Program-made: the position numbers and the translations under genes | Assembly (NCBI RefSeq): GCF_027925245.1 | Contig: NZ_BSDP01000001.1 | Span: 496,001-560,000, forward strand | Direction: 5' to 3' | DNA: 64,000 bases | DNA from: Agromyces rhizosphaerae | GTDB lineage: Bacteria > Actinomycetota > Actinomycetes > Actinomycetales > Microbacteriaceae | Shown: positions 32,906 through 41,192 of the stretch, one piece after another | Position numbering within the stretch: position 1 is the first letter of the stretch | Layout: the number at the start of each line of letters is the position of its first letter | The notes under the pieces: generated by a model | What the model saw: only the letters and a program-made list of their open reading frames with translations | Databases searched by the model: none | Told to the model about the DNA's origin: nothing

Positions 32906-34048
32906 TCAGGGCGTGGGCAGCAGCGCGGCCAGGCGCGCCCCGGCCTCCTCGAGCCACGCGAGCGGGCGCGCCATCGCCTCTCCGGGGCTGCCGGCGAGAT
33001 CGGCGAGCGAGACGGATGCCGCGAAGTCGCCGGCCTCCGCCGCGATGACGCCCGCGACCAGGGCGACCGGCACCCCCGACGCGAGCGCGGTCGCGCGCAC
33101 CTCCGAGGGCACCTTGCCGGCCTCCGATTGCCCGTCGAACTTCCCCTCGCCGGTCACGACCACGTCTGCCCGGTCGATCGCCGCCGCCAGGCCGATCGCC
33201 TCGGCCACCGCGGCCGCACCGCTCACCGCGGTCGCCCCCCACGCGAGCAGACCGTACCCGGTGCCGCCGGCGGCGCCCGCGCCGGGCGTCGCGGGATCGG
33301 GCGCCGGACCCGGGGCATCCGCCGCCTCGAACCCCCGGCGCAGCACGGCCGCGAACCGGGCGAGGTGCGCGTCCATGAGCGGCACCTGCGCCTCGTCCGC
33401 GCCCTTCTGCGGCCCGAAGACGGCGGCAGCGCCGTCCGCCCCGAGGAGCGGGTTGGTCACGTCGCTCAGGACCACGGCGCCGCCCGGTGGCAGTGGGCGC
33501 AGCCCGGTGAGGTCGACGCGGTGGAGGTCGCCGAGGCCGCGGTTGCCGGGCCGCACGGGCCGCCCCGAGGCATCCGTCGCCCGCGCCCCGAGGGCGGTCA
33601 GGGCACCGAGCCCGCCGTCGGTCGAGGAGCTGCCGCCGATCGCGAGCAGCAGGCGGTCGACGCCCGCGTCGAGCGCGGCGGCGATGGCCTCGCCGAAGCC
33701 GATCGTGTGCGCGTCGAGCGGCTGGAGCGGGTCGAGCAGGGTGATGCCCGACGCGCTCGCGAGCTCGACCACGCCGAGGCGTTCGCCGTCGGCCCCGGTC
33801 AGGCGCAGCCAGCTCGTGTCGACCGGGCGTCCGTCGGGGCCGGTCACCCGCACGGGCATCCGCTCGGCGTCGGGGTCGGCCGCGGCGAGCGCGTCGATCG
33901 TGCCCTCGCCGCCGTCGGCCATCGGCCGTGCGACCAGCTCGTCGCCGGGTGCGGTGCGCGCCCAGCCCGCGGCGAGCGCCGACGCCGCGTCCGCGGCCGT
34001 CGCGGTGCCCTTGAACGAGTCGGGCGCGAGCACGACGCGGCGGCTCAC
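32906..34048 (-). CDS. Glycerate kinase
   Basis: This 380-residue protein starts V-S-R-R-V-V-L-A-P-D-S-F-K-G-T and contains A-D-G-G-E-G-T, A-I-G-G-S-S-S-T-D-G-G, F-G-P-Q-K-G-A and V-V-T-G-E-G-K-F-D-G-Q-S, the landmarks of GlxK/GarK glycerate kinases. It phosphorylates D-glycerate to phosphoglycerate, typically at the end of sugar-acid catabolism. GTG 34048 overlaps the ThuA stop (GTGA). This makes glycerate a likely end product of the upstream operon. Confidence 0.92.
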   Translation of the reverse strand: MSRRVVLAPDSFKGTATAADAASALAAGWARTAPGDELVARPMADGGEGTIDALAAADPDAERMPVRVTGPDGRPVDTSWLRLTGADGERLGVVELASASGITLLDPLQPLDAHTIGFGEAIAAALDAGVDRLLLAIGGSSSTDGGLGALTALGARATDASGRPVRPGNRGLGDLHRVDLTGLRPLPPGGAVVLSDVTNPLLGADGAAAVFGPQKGADEAQVPLMDAHLARFAAVLRRGFEAADAPGPAPDPATPGAGAAGGTGYGLLAWGATAVSGAAAVAEAIGLAAAIDRADVVVTGEGKFDGQSEAGKVPSEVRATALASGVPVALVAGVIAAEAGDFAASVSLADLAGSPGEAMARPLAWLEEAGARLAALLPTP

Positions 34049-34752
34049 GGACGCGCCTCGGTGAGCCAGCGCACCGCGTTGGCGAGCAGCCTGCGGTGCT
34101 CGGGGCTCTCGTACGAGCGCAGATCGTGGCCGAGCGCGTCGTAGACGATGCGGCACCGCCCGACCTCGCGCGCCCACACCAGCGGGTGCTGCTCGTCGTC
34201 GTAGGTGTGCTCCACGAGCGGCACGACGTGCTCGCCGAGCACCAGGTCGGTGTACCGCTCGTCGACCAGCTCGAAGTCGTCGATGCCCGCCACGACCGGG
34301 TGCGCGTCGCGGTGCACGTGCAGCGAGGCGACACCCATCGGCGGGTGGAACGAGAACTCGCCGTCCCACTCGCCGTCGAGGAGCTCCCGCCACTGCGGCA
34401 GGTCGCGCAGCGACGCGGCGGCCGCGTGCATGCCGAGCAGGCCGATGCCGCGCTCGACCGCCTCCGCGAGGTTCGCGCGCTCGGCGGCGAGCACGTCGGG
34501 CGCGGGCGTGCGCCGCTCGCGCTCCGGCAGCAGCGTCGCGTCGACGAGCGAGCGCCACGGGTCGCCCGTGTGCACCACGAGCAGGTCGACGCCGTCGAGC
34601 CCGGCCGCCAGCCGGGCATCCGTGTCGTGCACGATCTCGACCGTGAAGCCCTCGTCGACCAGCAGGTCGGCCAGCGCCTGCGAGGTGTCGATGAACGGGT
34701 GGAACGGATCGTCGTACCGCCCATGCCCGGACAGGATCACCGCGTTCGCCAT
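34045..34752 (-). CDS. ThuA-domain protein
   Basis: This 235-residue protein has I-L-S-G-H-G-R-Y-D-D-P-F-H-P-F, V-V-H-T-G-D-P-W, G-L-L-G-M-H-A-A-A-A-S-L and H-P-L-V-W-A-R-E-V-G-R-C-R-I-V-Y-D-A-L-G-H-D, the glutamine-amidotransferase-like ThuA fold with its conserved histidines. ThuA in rhizobia works with a Gfo/Idh dehydrogenase (ThuB) on 3-keto-disaccharides. GAGGAGGT precedes ATG 34752. It is 99 bp downstream of a Gfo/Idh gene in the same orientation, reproducing that pairing. Confidence 0.83.
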   Translation of the reverse strand: MANAVILSGHGRYDDPFHPFIDTSQALADLLVDEGFTVEIVHDTDARLAAGLDGVDLLVVHTGDPWRSLVDATLLPERERRTPAPDVLAAERANLAEAVERGIGLLGMHAAAASLRDLPQWRELLDGEWDGEFSFHPPMGVASLHVHRDAHPVVAGIDDFELVDERYTDLVLGEHVVPLVEHTYDDEQHPLVWAREVGRCRIVYDALGHDLRSYESPEHRRLLANAVRWLTEARP

Positions 34753-34851
34753 CTCGACCTCCTCGCGCGTTCGGGTTCGCGCATGCTCGTAATTCTGCAC
34801 CCCGGACGGCAGGCGGATCTCACGCGGTGGACGAGCGGGGCCCGCCGGCTC

Positions 34852-35946
34852 CTACGAGCCGGGCCGGCGCTCGGTCACCGGGCTCTCGAGGCTGGCGAGG
34901 CGATCGGTGTCCTCGCGCAGCGAGACCGGGGTCACCACGGCCCCGTCGTGCGCAGCGGAGGAGTAGATGGCGGTGACGATCTCGAACGAGCGCGCGGGCG
35001 CGGACGCCGTCGAGGGCAGCTCGGCGCCCGACGCGAACGCCGCGTAGGCCTCGCGCAGCAGCGGCAGGTGCCCGCTCGGCTCCTCGGCGTCGGGCAGCGC
35101 CCACCCCGCGGCCTCGGCCTCGTCGATGCCGGGAGCCGGCGTGATGCGCCAATGCTCGTGCCCGTGGCCGTACAGGTGGTCGACCGTGATCGTGGCGCGC
35201 TCCGTGTCGATGCGGATCGAGCTCACCTCGCGCGGCGACACCGCGCTCGTGATGACCTGCGCCACGGCACCGTTCGCGAAGCCCACGGTCGCGGTCGAGA
35301 CGTCCTCGGTGTTCGTCTCGCGCGCGAGGCGCCAGAGGTCGCCGCGCACGCTGGTCCAGTCGCCGAGCAGCCACGCGAGCAGGTCGATCTGGTGGATGCC
35401 GTGGCCGAGGGTCGGCCCGCCGCCCTCGGTCTCCCACTTGCCGCGCCACGGCACCGCGAAGTACGCCGGGTCGCGGTACCAGAGCGTCTGGCAGGTCGCC
35501 ACGAGCGGCCGCCCGAGCGCGCCCGAGGCGAGCAGCGACTTCACGTGGGCCGCCGCGGTGCCCGTGCGCTGCTGGAACACGACGACGAGCCGGCGGTCGT
35601 TGCGCTCGGACGCCGCGACCATGTCGTCGAGCTCGGTGAGCGAGAGCGCCGCGGGCTTCTCGCAGACCACGTGCACGCCCGCGTCGAGCGCGGCGATCGC
35701 CTGTCCGGCGTGCACGCCCGGAGGCGTGCAGACGTGCAGCACGTCGGGGCGCGCCTCGGCGAGCATCGTCGCGAGGTCGTCGTAGACCGCGTCGGCCCCG
35801 TGACGCTCGGCGAACGCCTCGGCGGCGTCGCGCACGTGGTCGGTGACGCCCACCAGCCGGGCGCCGATCGCCCGGATCGACTCGGCGTGCGCGTTCGAGA
35901 TGTTGCCCGTGCCGACGATCGCGGAGCGGAGCGGGGTGGCGGTCAT
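34852..35946 (-). CDS. Gfo/Idh/MocA-family oxidoreductase
   Basis: This 364-residue NAD(P)-dependent oxidoreductase has I-V-G-T-G-N-I-S-N-A-H at the nucleotide site, V-V-C-E-K-P-A-A-L-S (catalytic Lys motif) and G-G-G-P-T-L-G-H-G-I-H-Q-I-D-L-L in the C-terminal domain, with D and H of the usual catalytic set. It probably oxidises a sugar hydroxyl to a keto group. The ATG overlaps the upstream cupin stop (ATGA). Neighbours are PmoA, cupin and ThuA. Confidence 0.9.
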   Translation of the reverse strand: MTATPLRSAIVGTGNISNAHAESIRAIGARLVGVTDHVRDAAEAFAERHGADAVYDDLATMLAEARPDVLHVCTPPGVHAGQAIAALDAGVHVVCEKPAALSLTELDDMVAASERNDRRLVVVFQQRTGTAAAHVKSLLASGALGRPLVATCQTLWYRDPAYFAVPWRGKWETEGGGPTLGHGIHQIDLLAWLLGDWTSVRGDLWRLARETNTEDVSTATVGFANGAVAQVITSAVSPREVSSIRIDTERATITVDHLYGHGHEHWRITPAPGIDEAEAAGWALPDAEEPSGHLPLLREAYAAFASGAELPSTASAPARSFEIVTAIYSSAAHDGAVVTPVSLREDTDRLASLESPVTERRPGS

Positions 35947-36752
35947 TCGGGGTTCCCTTCGGGGTCGACTCGACGGGTCTCGGGTGCGTCGGCGCCGGCG
36001 AGCGGGTCGAGGCGGACGAGCGCGGCGGGCTCGAAGCGGCGCAGCCGGCCGCACATGCCGAACGCGGGTTCGGCGCGCGCCGACGCGACGCGGCCCTCGG
36101 CGAGGTGCGCGGACTCCCCCGCGGCGAGCGCGGCGAGCTGCGCGTCGGTCGCGGCGGCGATGCGGGCGACGGATGCCTCCCAGAGCGCGCGCCACGAGGC
36201 TGCACGCGGCGCGACCAGCGCCCCGGCTCGGGCGTACAGGCGGCGCAGCGCCTCGGCGTCGAGGTCGCCTGCGGGAGACCGAAGCGCCGCGAACCCGGCG
36301 ACGGCGAGGTCCCGGCGGCGCATCGCGGCGGCGAGCCGGTCGGCCTCGGGGGCATTCGCCCCGGGAAGAGCCGCGGCGTCGGCATAGCGCTCGGCATCGG
36401 CGAGCACCTCGTCGGGGAAGGTCATGACCGCATCGCCCGCTTCAGGCAGCCCGGCGTTCTGCATGACGACCCGCACCGAGAGCCCGCCGCGGTTGATCGC
36501 GCGGTGGATCACGCCCGGCGAGAACCAGACCACGTCGCCCGGCGCCAGCGGCGTCTCGCGGAACCCGCTCGCGTCGATCGTCTGCACCGCGCCGGTGCCC
36601 GCGACGACGACGTACGCCTCGCTCGAGACCGTGTGCAGGTGCGGCGTGCCACCGGCGAGCCCGTCGGGCGCGACGCCGTCGTACACGTCGAGTGCGCTGA
36701 CCGAGGTGCCGCCCGGGAAGTCGGGGCGGGGGCCTGGGGCATCCGTCGTCAT
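35943..36752 (-). CDS. Cupin-domain protein with helical C-terminal extension
   Basis: This 269-residue protein carries a cupin barrel at about 20-105, with H-L-H-x5-E and later P-G-V-I-H-R metal-ligand motifs (G-T-P-H-L-H-T-V-S-S-E-A-Y-V-V and F-S-P-G-V-I-H-R-A-I-N). A long Ala/Arg-rich helical part ends R-L-R-R-F-E-P-A-A. It may be an isomerase or epimerase, or a sensing subunit; the extension is not one I recognise. Both ends overlap neighbours by ATGA, so its product is needed with PmoA and Gfo/Idh. Confidence 0.75.
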   Translation of the reverse strand: MTTDAPGPRPDFPGGTSVSALDVYDGVAPDGLAGGTPHLHTVSSEAYVVVAGTGAVQTIDASGFRETPLAPGDVVWFSPGVIHRAINRGGLSVRVVMQNAGLPEAGDAVMTFPDEVLADAERYADAAALPGANAPEADRLAAAMRRRDLAVAGFAALRSPAGDLDAEALRRLYARAGALVAPRAASWRALWEASVARIAAATDAQLAALAAGESAHLAEGRVASARAEPAFGMCGRLRRFEPAALVRLDPLAGADAPETRRVDPEGNPE

Positions 36753-37678
36753 CGTTCCCCCAGCAGGTCGCCGAGGCGTTCGCCGGCGGCCCACGCGAGC
36801 GCTCCGGCGCGGTCGGGGTCGGATGCCCCGTCGGCGACGACGACCCCGTACCGCAGCGTCATCGCCTCGCCGGGCGCGATCTCGTGCTCCTCGCTGAAGA
36901 ACGGCGCCGGGCAGATGCACGCGAACTCCTCGCTGCGCGCGAACCACTGCGTCGGATGCTGCACGTTGCCCGGGTCGTCGATGAAGACGACCGTCGAGGC
37001 CGCGTCGACCTCGTCGTGCGTGCCGGTGAAGCCCATCCACGGCGCGCGCGTACCCCGCAGCTCGTCGCCGCCGGTGACGCCCGGCGCGAGCAGCCGCCCG
37101 CCGGTGAACGAGCGCGGGCCGCGCCAGAACAGCCCGCCGTAGCCGGCGTTCTCGCGCCCGCGGGTCGTGGGCGAGCCGATCGGGATCGACCGGTCGGTGC
37201 GGTTCGTCATGCGGGTCGCGAAGCCGAGCAGCCAGGCGTCGTCGGCGATCACGGATGCCGCGAGCGTGCGCTCCTCGTCGAAGATCGCCTCCCCCGCCTC
37301 GGTCACCCACGTCAGGCGCTCGATCACGCGCGGGCTGCCGCCGGAGGCATCCGCTCGCTCGAAGCCGTCATGGCGCTGCGTGCCGTTGTTGGGCAGCTGC
37401 ACGTAGCCCTCGCCCCGCACGAACGTGGGGCCGCCCCAGAAGTTCTCGTCGCCGACGACCGGGAGCGACCAGGCGATGCCCTTGTGCCAGACGTGGTCGT
37501 GCGGGCGGTAGAGCGAGACGGTGCGGCCGGCGCGCGTGCGGATCGGGCTGAAGTACGGGCGCGGCGACTCGTAGGTCGGGTGCGCGGGCCGGAAGACGTA
37601 CTCGGCGAGCGTGAGGTCGCCGTCGGCGTCGGTGATCGTGAGGCGGTCGTCGGACTGGTCGATGCGGAGGTCGGGCAT
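36749..37678 (-). CDS. PmoA/DUF6807-family protein
   Basis: This 309-residue, all-beta protein has R-P-Y-F-S-P-I-R-T, R-P-H-D-H-V-W-H-K-G-I-A-W-S and F-W-G-G-P-T-F-V, then R-E-N-A-G-Y-G-G-L-F-W-R-G, the pattern of DUF6807 (annotated 'PmoA family'). The name is historical; there is no link to methane monooxygenase here. These proteins accompany Gfo/Idh and cupin genes in sugar loci and may bind or modify keto-sugars. GAGGAG precedes ATG 37678. It is first in the operon, 50 bp from a LacI-type operator. Confidence 0.78.
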   Translation of the reverse strand: MPDLRIDQSDDRLTITDADGDLTLAEYVFRPAHPTYESPRPYFSPIRTRAGRTVSLYRPHDHVWHKGIAWSLPVVGDENFWGGPTFVRGEGYVQLPNNGTQRHDGFERADASGGSPRVIERLTWVTEAGEAIFDEERTLAASVIADDAWLLGFATRMTNRTDRSIPIGSPTTRGRENAGYGGLFWRGPRSFTGGRLLAPGVTGGDELRGTRAPWMGFTGTHDEVDAASTVVFIDDPGNVQHPTQWFARSEEFACICPAPFFSEEHEIAPGEAMTLRYGVVVADGASDPDRAGALAWAAGERLGDLLGER

Positions 37679-37727
37679 CGGGCTCCTCGGTTCGTCGTCG
37701 ATCCTGCGCCTGGTTCGCGCCGCTCGT

Positions 37728-37744
37728 TGGGAAAGCGCTATCCA
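37728..37744 (-). promoter_or_regulatory. LacI-type operator upstream of the PmoA operon
   Basis: TGGGAAAGCGCTATCCA is a near-perfect palindrome centred on AGCGCT (37734-37739), 50 bp before the PmoA start. It resembles the sites at 12969 and 53166. The promoter hexamers are not clear. Confidence 0.6.
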
Positions 37745-37781
37745 GCGTACACGTCCACGCCCCTGCAATCTACGCGCCCGC

Positions 37782-37816
37782 CCTCGACCGCGACCCCGAC
37801 CGCGACCGCGACCGCG
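37782..37816. repeat. CGACCG-type hexanucleotide tract
   Basis: About five units of CGACCG/CGACCC occur in tandem directly before the first palindromic repeat copy. It is a short low-complexity tract with no coding role. Confidence 0.6.
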
Positions 37817-37862
37817 TACGCAAACTGCGGGAACGCGCCGCGGATACCCGCACTTCGCGTAC
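37816..37862. repeat. Dispersed palindromic repeat, copy A (degenerate)
   Basis: The arm at 37816-37831 (GTACGCAAACTGCGGG) faces 37847-37862 (CCCGCACTTCGCGTAC) with two mismatches. It is a decayed relative of copies B and C. It sits between the M24 gene end and the PmoA operator. Confidence 0.65.
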
Positions 37863-37887
37863 TCCGTCGCGCGGCGGGCCTGCCACG

Positions 37888-37938
37888 GAGTACGCAGAGT
37901 GCGGGAACTCCCGGGGAGTTTCCGCACTCTGCGTACTC
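37888..37938. repeat. Dispersed palindromic repeat, copy B (24-bp stem)
   Basis: Arms 37888-37911 and 37915-37938 pair with one G-T exception around a 3-nt loop. The core reads GAGTACGCAGAGTGCGG. It lies 30 bp beyond the stop of the LacI-M24 operon and could act as its terminator. The same element recurs at 37816 and 56572. Confidence 0.8.
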
Positions 37939-37967
37939 GGTCGGGCGGGCCGGCGCGAGTGGGTGCA

Positions 37968-39116
37968 CTACAGCTGGAGCGTGGCGGGGCGGATGCGGCC
38001 CGCGACGCGCGTCGTCGGCCAGCGCGGGTCGACCGTGAGCGGCTCGATGCCGTCGGGGCCTGCGAGCACGGTGTCCTCGACCTTCGCGCCGGGCGCGGTG
38101 GGATTCCAGGCGAACGGCTGGCCGGGCTGCACCACGTCGGCGATGCCGGGCATGGCACGGGGGTCGCGGCCCGCGTAGCCCGCGGCGCCGCCCTGGTGGT
38201 GGTTGCGCCACTCGTCGGCGTCGAACCCGTTGGCCCCGTACGCGGCGATGCCTGCGGCGAACGCGTCGCCGAGCGCGGCACCGGGCACGGTCGCGTCGAG
38301 GAACGCCGCCTCGACCTCGAGGATGCGCCGCTCGGCGTCGGCCTCGGCCGGATCGGTGGCGCCGAAGCGCAGCCAACGGGTCGCGTTCGCGATGAGACCG
38401 TGGCGGCGGCCGCAGACGACGAGCATGCTGCGGTCGCCGATCGGGGCGGCGGTGGGCAGCGGATGCCGGTGGCCCAGCCGCGACCGCCCCGCGACGAGGG
38501 CGACCAGGGGGTCGATGCCTCGCGCGGCGAGGCCGGCGGCGAGCGTCGCGGCGACGTCCCGCTCGGACTGCTCGGGGTGAGCGCCTGTCGCGGCATCCGT
38601 CAGCACCTCGGCGACCTCGCGGCAGAGCGCGCGGTAGCGGGCGAGCTCGGCGGGCAGGAGCGAGGCGCGGGCGGCGCGCAGCTCGGCGGCGACGTCGGCT
38701 TCCGTGAGGAGGCCGGTCGCGGGGGTCGCCGCGGATCCGGCGAGCGGCTCGTGCCACGGCACCCGCGTCAGGGTCGCCGCGGGGTCGTGCGGCAGTTCCT
38801 CCGCCAGCATCCGCTCGGCCTCGTTCGCGAAGACGAGCCACTCGTCGCCCTCGCGGCCGACGACGACCGCGGCGATCGGGTCGCCCGCGAGCGAGACGTG
38901 CACGCGCGCGCCGTCGAGGTACCACGAGAGCGCGGTGGCCGAGGTGAGCAGCAGCCGGTCGGCCCCGCGCACGTCGAGCAGCTCGAGCACTCGTTGCCGC
39001 TTCACGGCACGGTCGGCCGCGACCGGCGCGTCGCCGGCTCCCGCGGGTGCGCCGGCCACATCGGGCGGTCCGGCGGGGGCGACCGCCGGGTCCATCGGGT
39101 CCGTCGCAGGGCTCAT
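37968..39116 (-). CDS. M24-fold peptidase-like protein lacking the usual metal ligands
   Basis: This 382-residue protein has a creatinase-like N-terminal domain and a pita-bread C-terminal domain ending P-G-Q-P-F-A-W-N-P-T-A-P-G-A-K-V-E-D-T-V-L. In metal-dependent M24 enzymes the central strands read D-x-G and D-x-T-R; here they read V-C-G-R-R-H-G-L-I-A-N-A-T-R-W, so both Asp ligands are gone. It may be a non-metal hydrolase like creatinase, or a binding protein. It is coupled by ATGA to the upstream LacI gene. The first 38 residues are Ala/Pro-rich and disordered. Confidence 0.75.
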   Translation of the reverse strand: MSPATDPMDPAVAPAGPPDVAGAPAGAGDAPVAADRAVKRQRVLELLDVRGADRLLLTSATALSWYLDGARVHVSLAGDPIAAVVVGREGDEWLVFANEAERMLAEELPHDPAATLTRVPWHEPLAGSAATPATGLLTEADVAAELRAARASLLPAELARYRALCREVAEVLTDAATGAHPEQSERDVAATLAAGLAARGIDPLVALVAGRSRLGHRHPLPTAAPIGDRSMLVVCGRRHGLIANATRWLRFGATDPAEADAERRILEVEAAFLDATVPGAALGDAFAAGIAAYGANGFDADEWRNHHQGGAAGYAGRDPRAMPGIADVVQPGQPFAWNPTAPGAKVEDTVLAGPDGIEPLTVDPRWPTTRVAGRIRPATLQL

Positions 39117-40147
39117 GCGCGATCCGCTCCGGCGCTCGCGGGCACCGGCCCGGTGCTCGCCCGCACCTCGAGTCGCGGCCGGTAGAGCAGCGTGTGCTCC
39201 GAGCGCCCGCCGGCGACGAGCGTCGAGAGTCGCTGCCAGACCTGCGCGCCGAGCTCGCCGCGCGGCACCGACATGCTCGTGAGCGGGGGCGTCGAATAGC
39301 GGGCGAACGGGGAGTCGTCGAAGCCCGCGACGGAGAGGTCGCCGGGCACGTCGACGCCGAGCTCGGCGAGCCGGTGCAGCAGGCCGAGCGCGACCAGGTC
39401 GTTGAAGCCCAGCACGGCGGTCGCCCCGCGGTCGCGGGCCTCGAGCACGGCATCCGCCGCCGCAGCACCGTCATCGAGGCGCGAGCCGCCGGGGAGGATC
39501 TCGACCGACAGGTCGGGGTGCGTCTCGCGCGCGGCGGCGAGACCGCGCTCGCGCTCGCCGTTCGAGACGCTCGATGCGGGACCCGCGAGGTACGCGATGC
39601 GGCGGTGCCCGAGCGCGACGAGGTGGTCGACGAGGTCGTGGATGCCGCGCGCGTAGTCGACGCCGACCCACGGCACGCCGGCCGCGTCGAGCGGGCGGTT
39701 GACGACGACGACGGGCGCGATGCGCGCGACGAGCTGGCGCAGGCGGGGCTCGGGCATGCGCGGGGCGCAGAGCACGATCGCGTCGCAGCGTCGGCGGGCC
39801 TCGAGCGCGACCGCCTCCTCCGACCCGGCGCGCTCGTCGGTGTCGGCGACGAGCACCCGGTAGCCGTCTGCATCGGCGGCGAGCGTGAGGCCCTTCAGGA
39901 TGCCCTGGAAGAGCGGGTTCTCGAGGTCGGGCACGACCATGGCGACGGTGTGGTTGCGCCCCTGCACCAGGCTGCGCGCCGCGAGGCTCGGCTCGTAGCC
40001 CAGTTCGGCGACGGCCGCGTGCACGGCGCTCGCGATCGACGGGTCGACGTTGGGCTTGCCGTTCAGCACGCGCGACACCGAGGCCTGCGAGACGCCCGCC
40101 TGGCGGGCCACGTCGACGATCGTGACCGGCCGCTGCCGCTCGACCAT
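39113..40147 (-). CDS. LacI-family transcriptional regulator
   Basis: This 344-residue protein has helix-turn-helix I-V-D-V-A-R-Q-A-G-V-S-Q-A-S-V-S-R-V-L-N-G-K, a hinge S-L-A-A-R-S-L-V-Q-G-R and a sugar-binding domain with V-L-G-F-N-D-L-V-A-L-G and V-A-G-F-D-D-S-P-F-A. It is divergent from the uronate-type operon at 40254. The shared 106-bp intergenic region holds two palindromes, one near each start, so it probably represses both. The stop overlaps the M24 start. Confidence 0.93.
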   Translation of the reverse strand: MVERQRPVTIVDVARQAGVSQASVSRVLNGKPNVDPSIASAVHAAVAELGYEPSLAARSLVQGRNHTVAMVVPDLENPLFQGILKGLTLAADADGYRVLVADTDERAGSEEAVALEARRRCDAIVLCAPRMPEPRLRQLVARIAPVVVVNRPLDAAGVPWVGVDYARGIHDLVDHLVALGHRRIAYLAGPASSVSNGERERGLAAARETHPDLSVEILPGGSRLDDGAAAADAVLEARDRGATAVLGFNDLVALGLLHRLAELGVDVPGDLSVAGFDDSPFARYSTPPLTSMSVPRGELGAQVWQRLSTLVAGGRSEHTLLYRPRLEVRASTGPVPASAGADRA

Positions 40148-40157
40148 CGCACCTCCC

Positions 40158-40171
40158 AGAAATCGTTTCCC
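40158..40171 (-). promoter_or_regulatory. Operator next to the LacI gene start
   Basis: AGAAATCGTTTCCC lies 11 bp before the LacI start on the minus strand. The same core, AGAAATCGTTT, occurs at 48031 before another LacI/Gfo pair. Autoregulation is likely. Confidence 0.55.
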
Positions 40172-40188
40172 CGATCATAGCCCGCGAG

Positions 40189-40238
40189 TTGTCCGGAACC
40201 CTTGAATCTCCTAGACTCCAACGAGAAAACCTTTTCTC
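40189..40238 (+). promoter_or_regulatory. Promoter and operator of the oxidative uronate-type operon
   Basis: TTGTCC (40189-40194), a 17-bp spacer and TAGACT (40212-40217) make a good housekeeping promoter. GAGAAAACCTTTTCTC (40223-40238) is a palindrome covering the start site, so repressor binding would block initiation. GGAGG follows at about 40245, before ATG 40254. Confidence 0.7.
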
Positions 40239-40253
40239 AACCGTGGAGGTTCG

Positions 40254-41192
40254 ATGCGCGTCGTCGTGACGGGATCCGCCGGGCGCCTCGGCCGCAGCGT
40301 CGTGCGCGGGCTCACCGGGGCCGGCCACGAGGTCGCGGCCGTCGACCGCGTGCCGACGCCCGAGCCCGCGGCATCCGAGCACCTCGTCGACCTCGCCGAC
40401 CAGGCGGCTGTCGACGCGCTCTTCGCCGAGCTGCGCCCCGACGCGCTCGTGCATCTCGCCGGCATCGCCGTGCCGTTCAGCGCGCCCGAGCGCGACATCA
40501 TCGTCACGAACACCACGCTCGGCTACGGCGTGCTCGCCGCCGCGGCGGCCCACGGCGCCACCCGCGTGCTGGCAGCGTCGAGCCCGACGATCCTCGGCTA
40601 CGGCATCCCGTCGTGGCGCGCGCGGTACGCCCCGCTCGACGAGGCTCACCCGGTCTCCCCGTGGAACGCGTACGCGCTCTCGAAGGTCGTCATCGAGCAG
40701 GAGGTCGCGATGTTCGGCCGCGCCGCCGGCGCCGACGGCCCCGTGTTCGGCGCGTTCCGCCCCTGCTACGTCATCTCCCCGGAGGAGTGGCAGGGCGCCC
40801 TCACGCAGCAGGGCCACACGGTCGCCGAGCGCCTCGCCGACCCGGCACTGGCCGCGGTCAGCCTCTTCAACTACGTCGACGCGCGCGACGCGGCCGCCTT
40901 CGTCGACACCTGGCTGCATGCGGCCCCCGAACTCCCCCAGGGCGAGACGTTCTTCGTCGGCGCGGCCGACGCCATGGCCACCCGCCCGATCGCCGAGCTC
41001 TGGCGCGAGTACCTGCCCGCGCTCGGCGAGGCGGGCGACGCGCTCACCGGCGACGCGCCGGTGTTCTCGGTCGCGAAGGCCGAGTCGCTGCTCGGCTGGA
41101 GGCCCGAGCGCCGCTGGCGCGACGAGCTCGTCGCCGACGTGCCCGGCACCCCCGAGGCATCCGCCACCCCCACGACCACAGGAGCACCGTGA
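40254..41192 (+). CDS. NAD-dependent epimerase/dehydratase-family enzyme, possibly uronate dehydrogenase
   Basis: This 312-residue extended SDR has V-T-G-S-A-G-R-L-G-R-S-V at the NAD site, a Ser/Thr strand A-A-S-S-P-T-I-L-G-Y-G and Y-A-L-S-K as the catalytic pair. Uronate dehydrogenase, which oxidises glucuronate or galacturonate to the aldarolactone, belongs to this group. Following genes encode KdgD and a semialdehyde dehydrogenase, the later steps of that pathway, which supports the assignment. Sugar epimerase activity remains possible. The stop overlaps kdgD by GTGA. Confidence 0.7.
   Translation: MRVVVTGSAGRLGRSVVRGLTGAGHEVAAVDRVPTPEPAASEHLVDLADQAAVDALFAELRPDALVHLAGIAVPFSAPERDIIVTNTTLGYGVLAAAAAHGATRVLAASSPTILGYGIPSWRARYAPLDEAHPVSPWNAYALSKVVIEQEVAMFGRAAGADGPVFGAFRPCYVISPEEWQGALTQQGHTVAERLADPALAAVSLFNYVDARDAAAFVDTWLHAAPELPQGETFFVGAADAMATRPIAELWREYLPALGEAGDALTGDAPVFSVAKAESLLGWRPERRWRDELVADVPGTPEASATPTTTGAP

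Noticed and set aside
36749..37678. Methane monooxygenase subunit suggested by the 'PmoA' family name
   Set aside because: The protein is soluble and all-beta with DUF6807 motifs; the name is a historical annotation.
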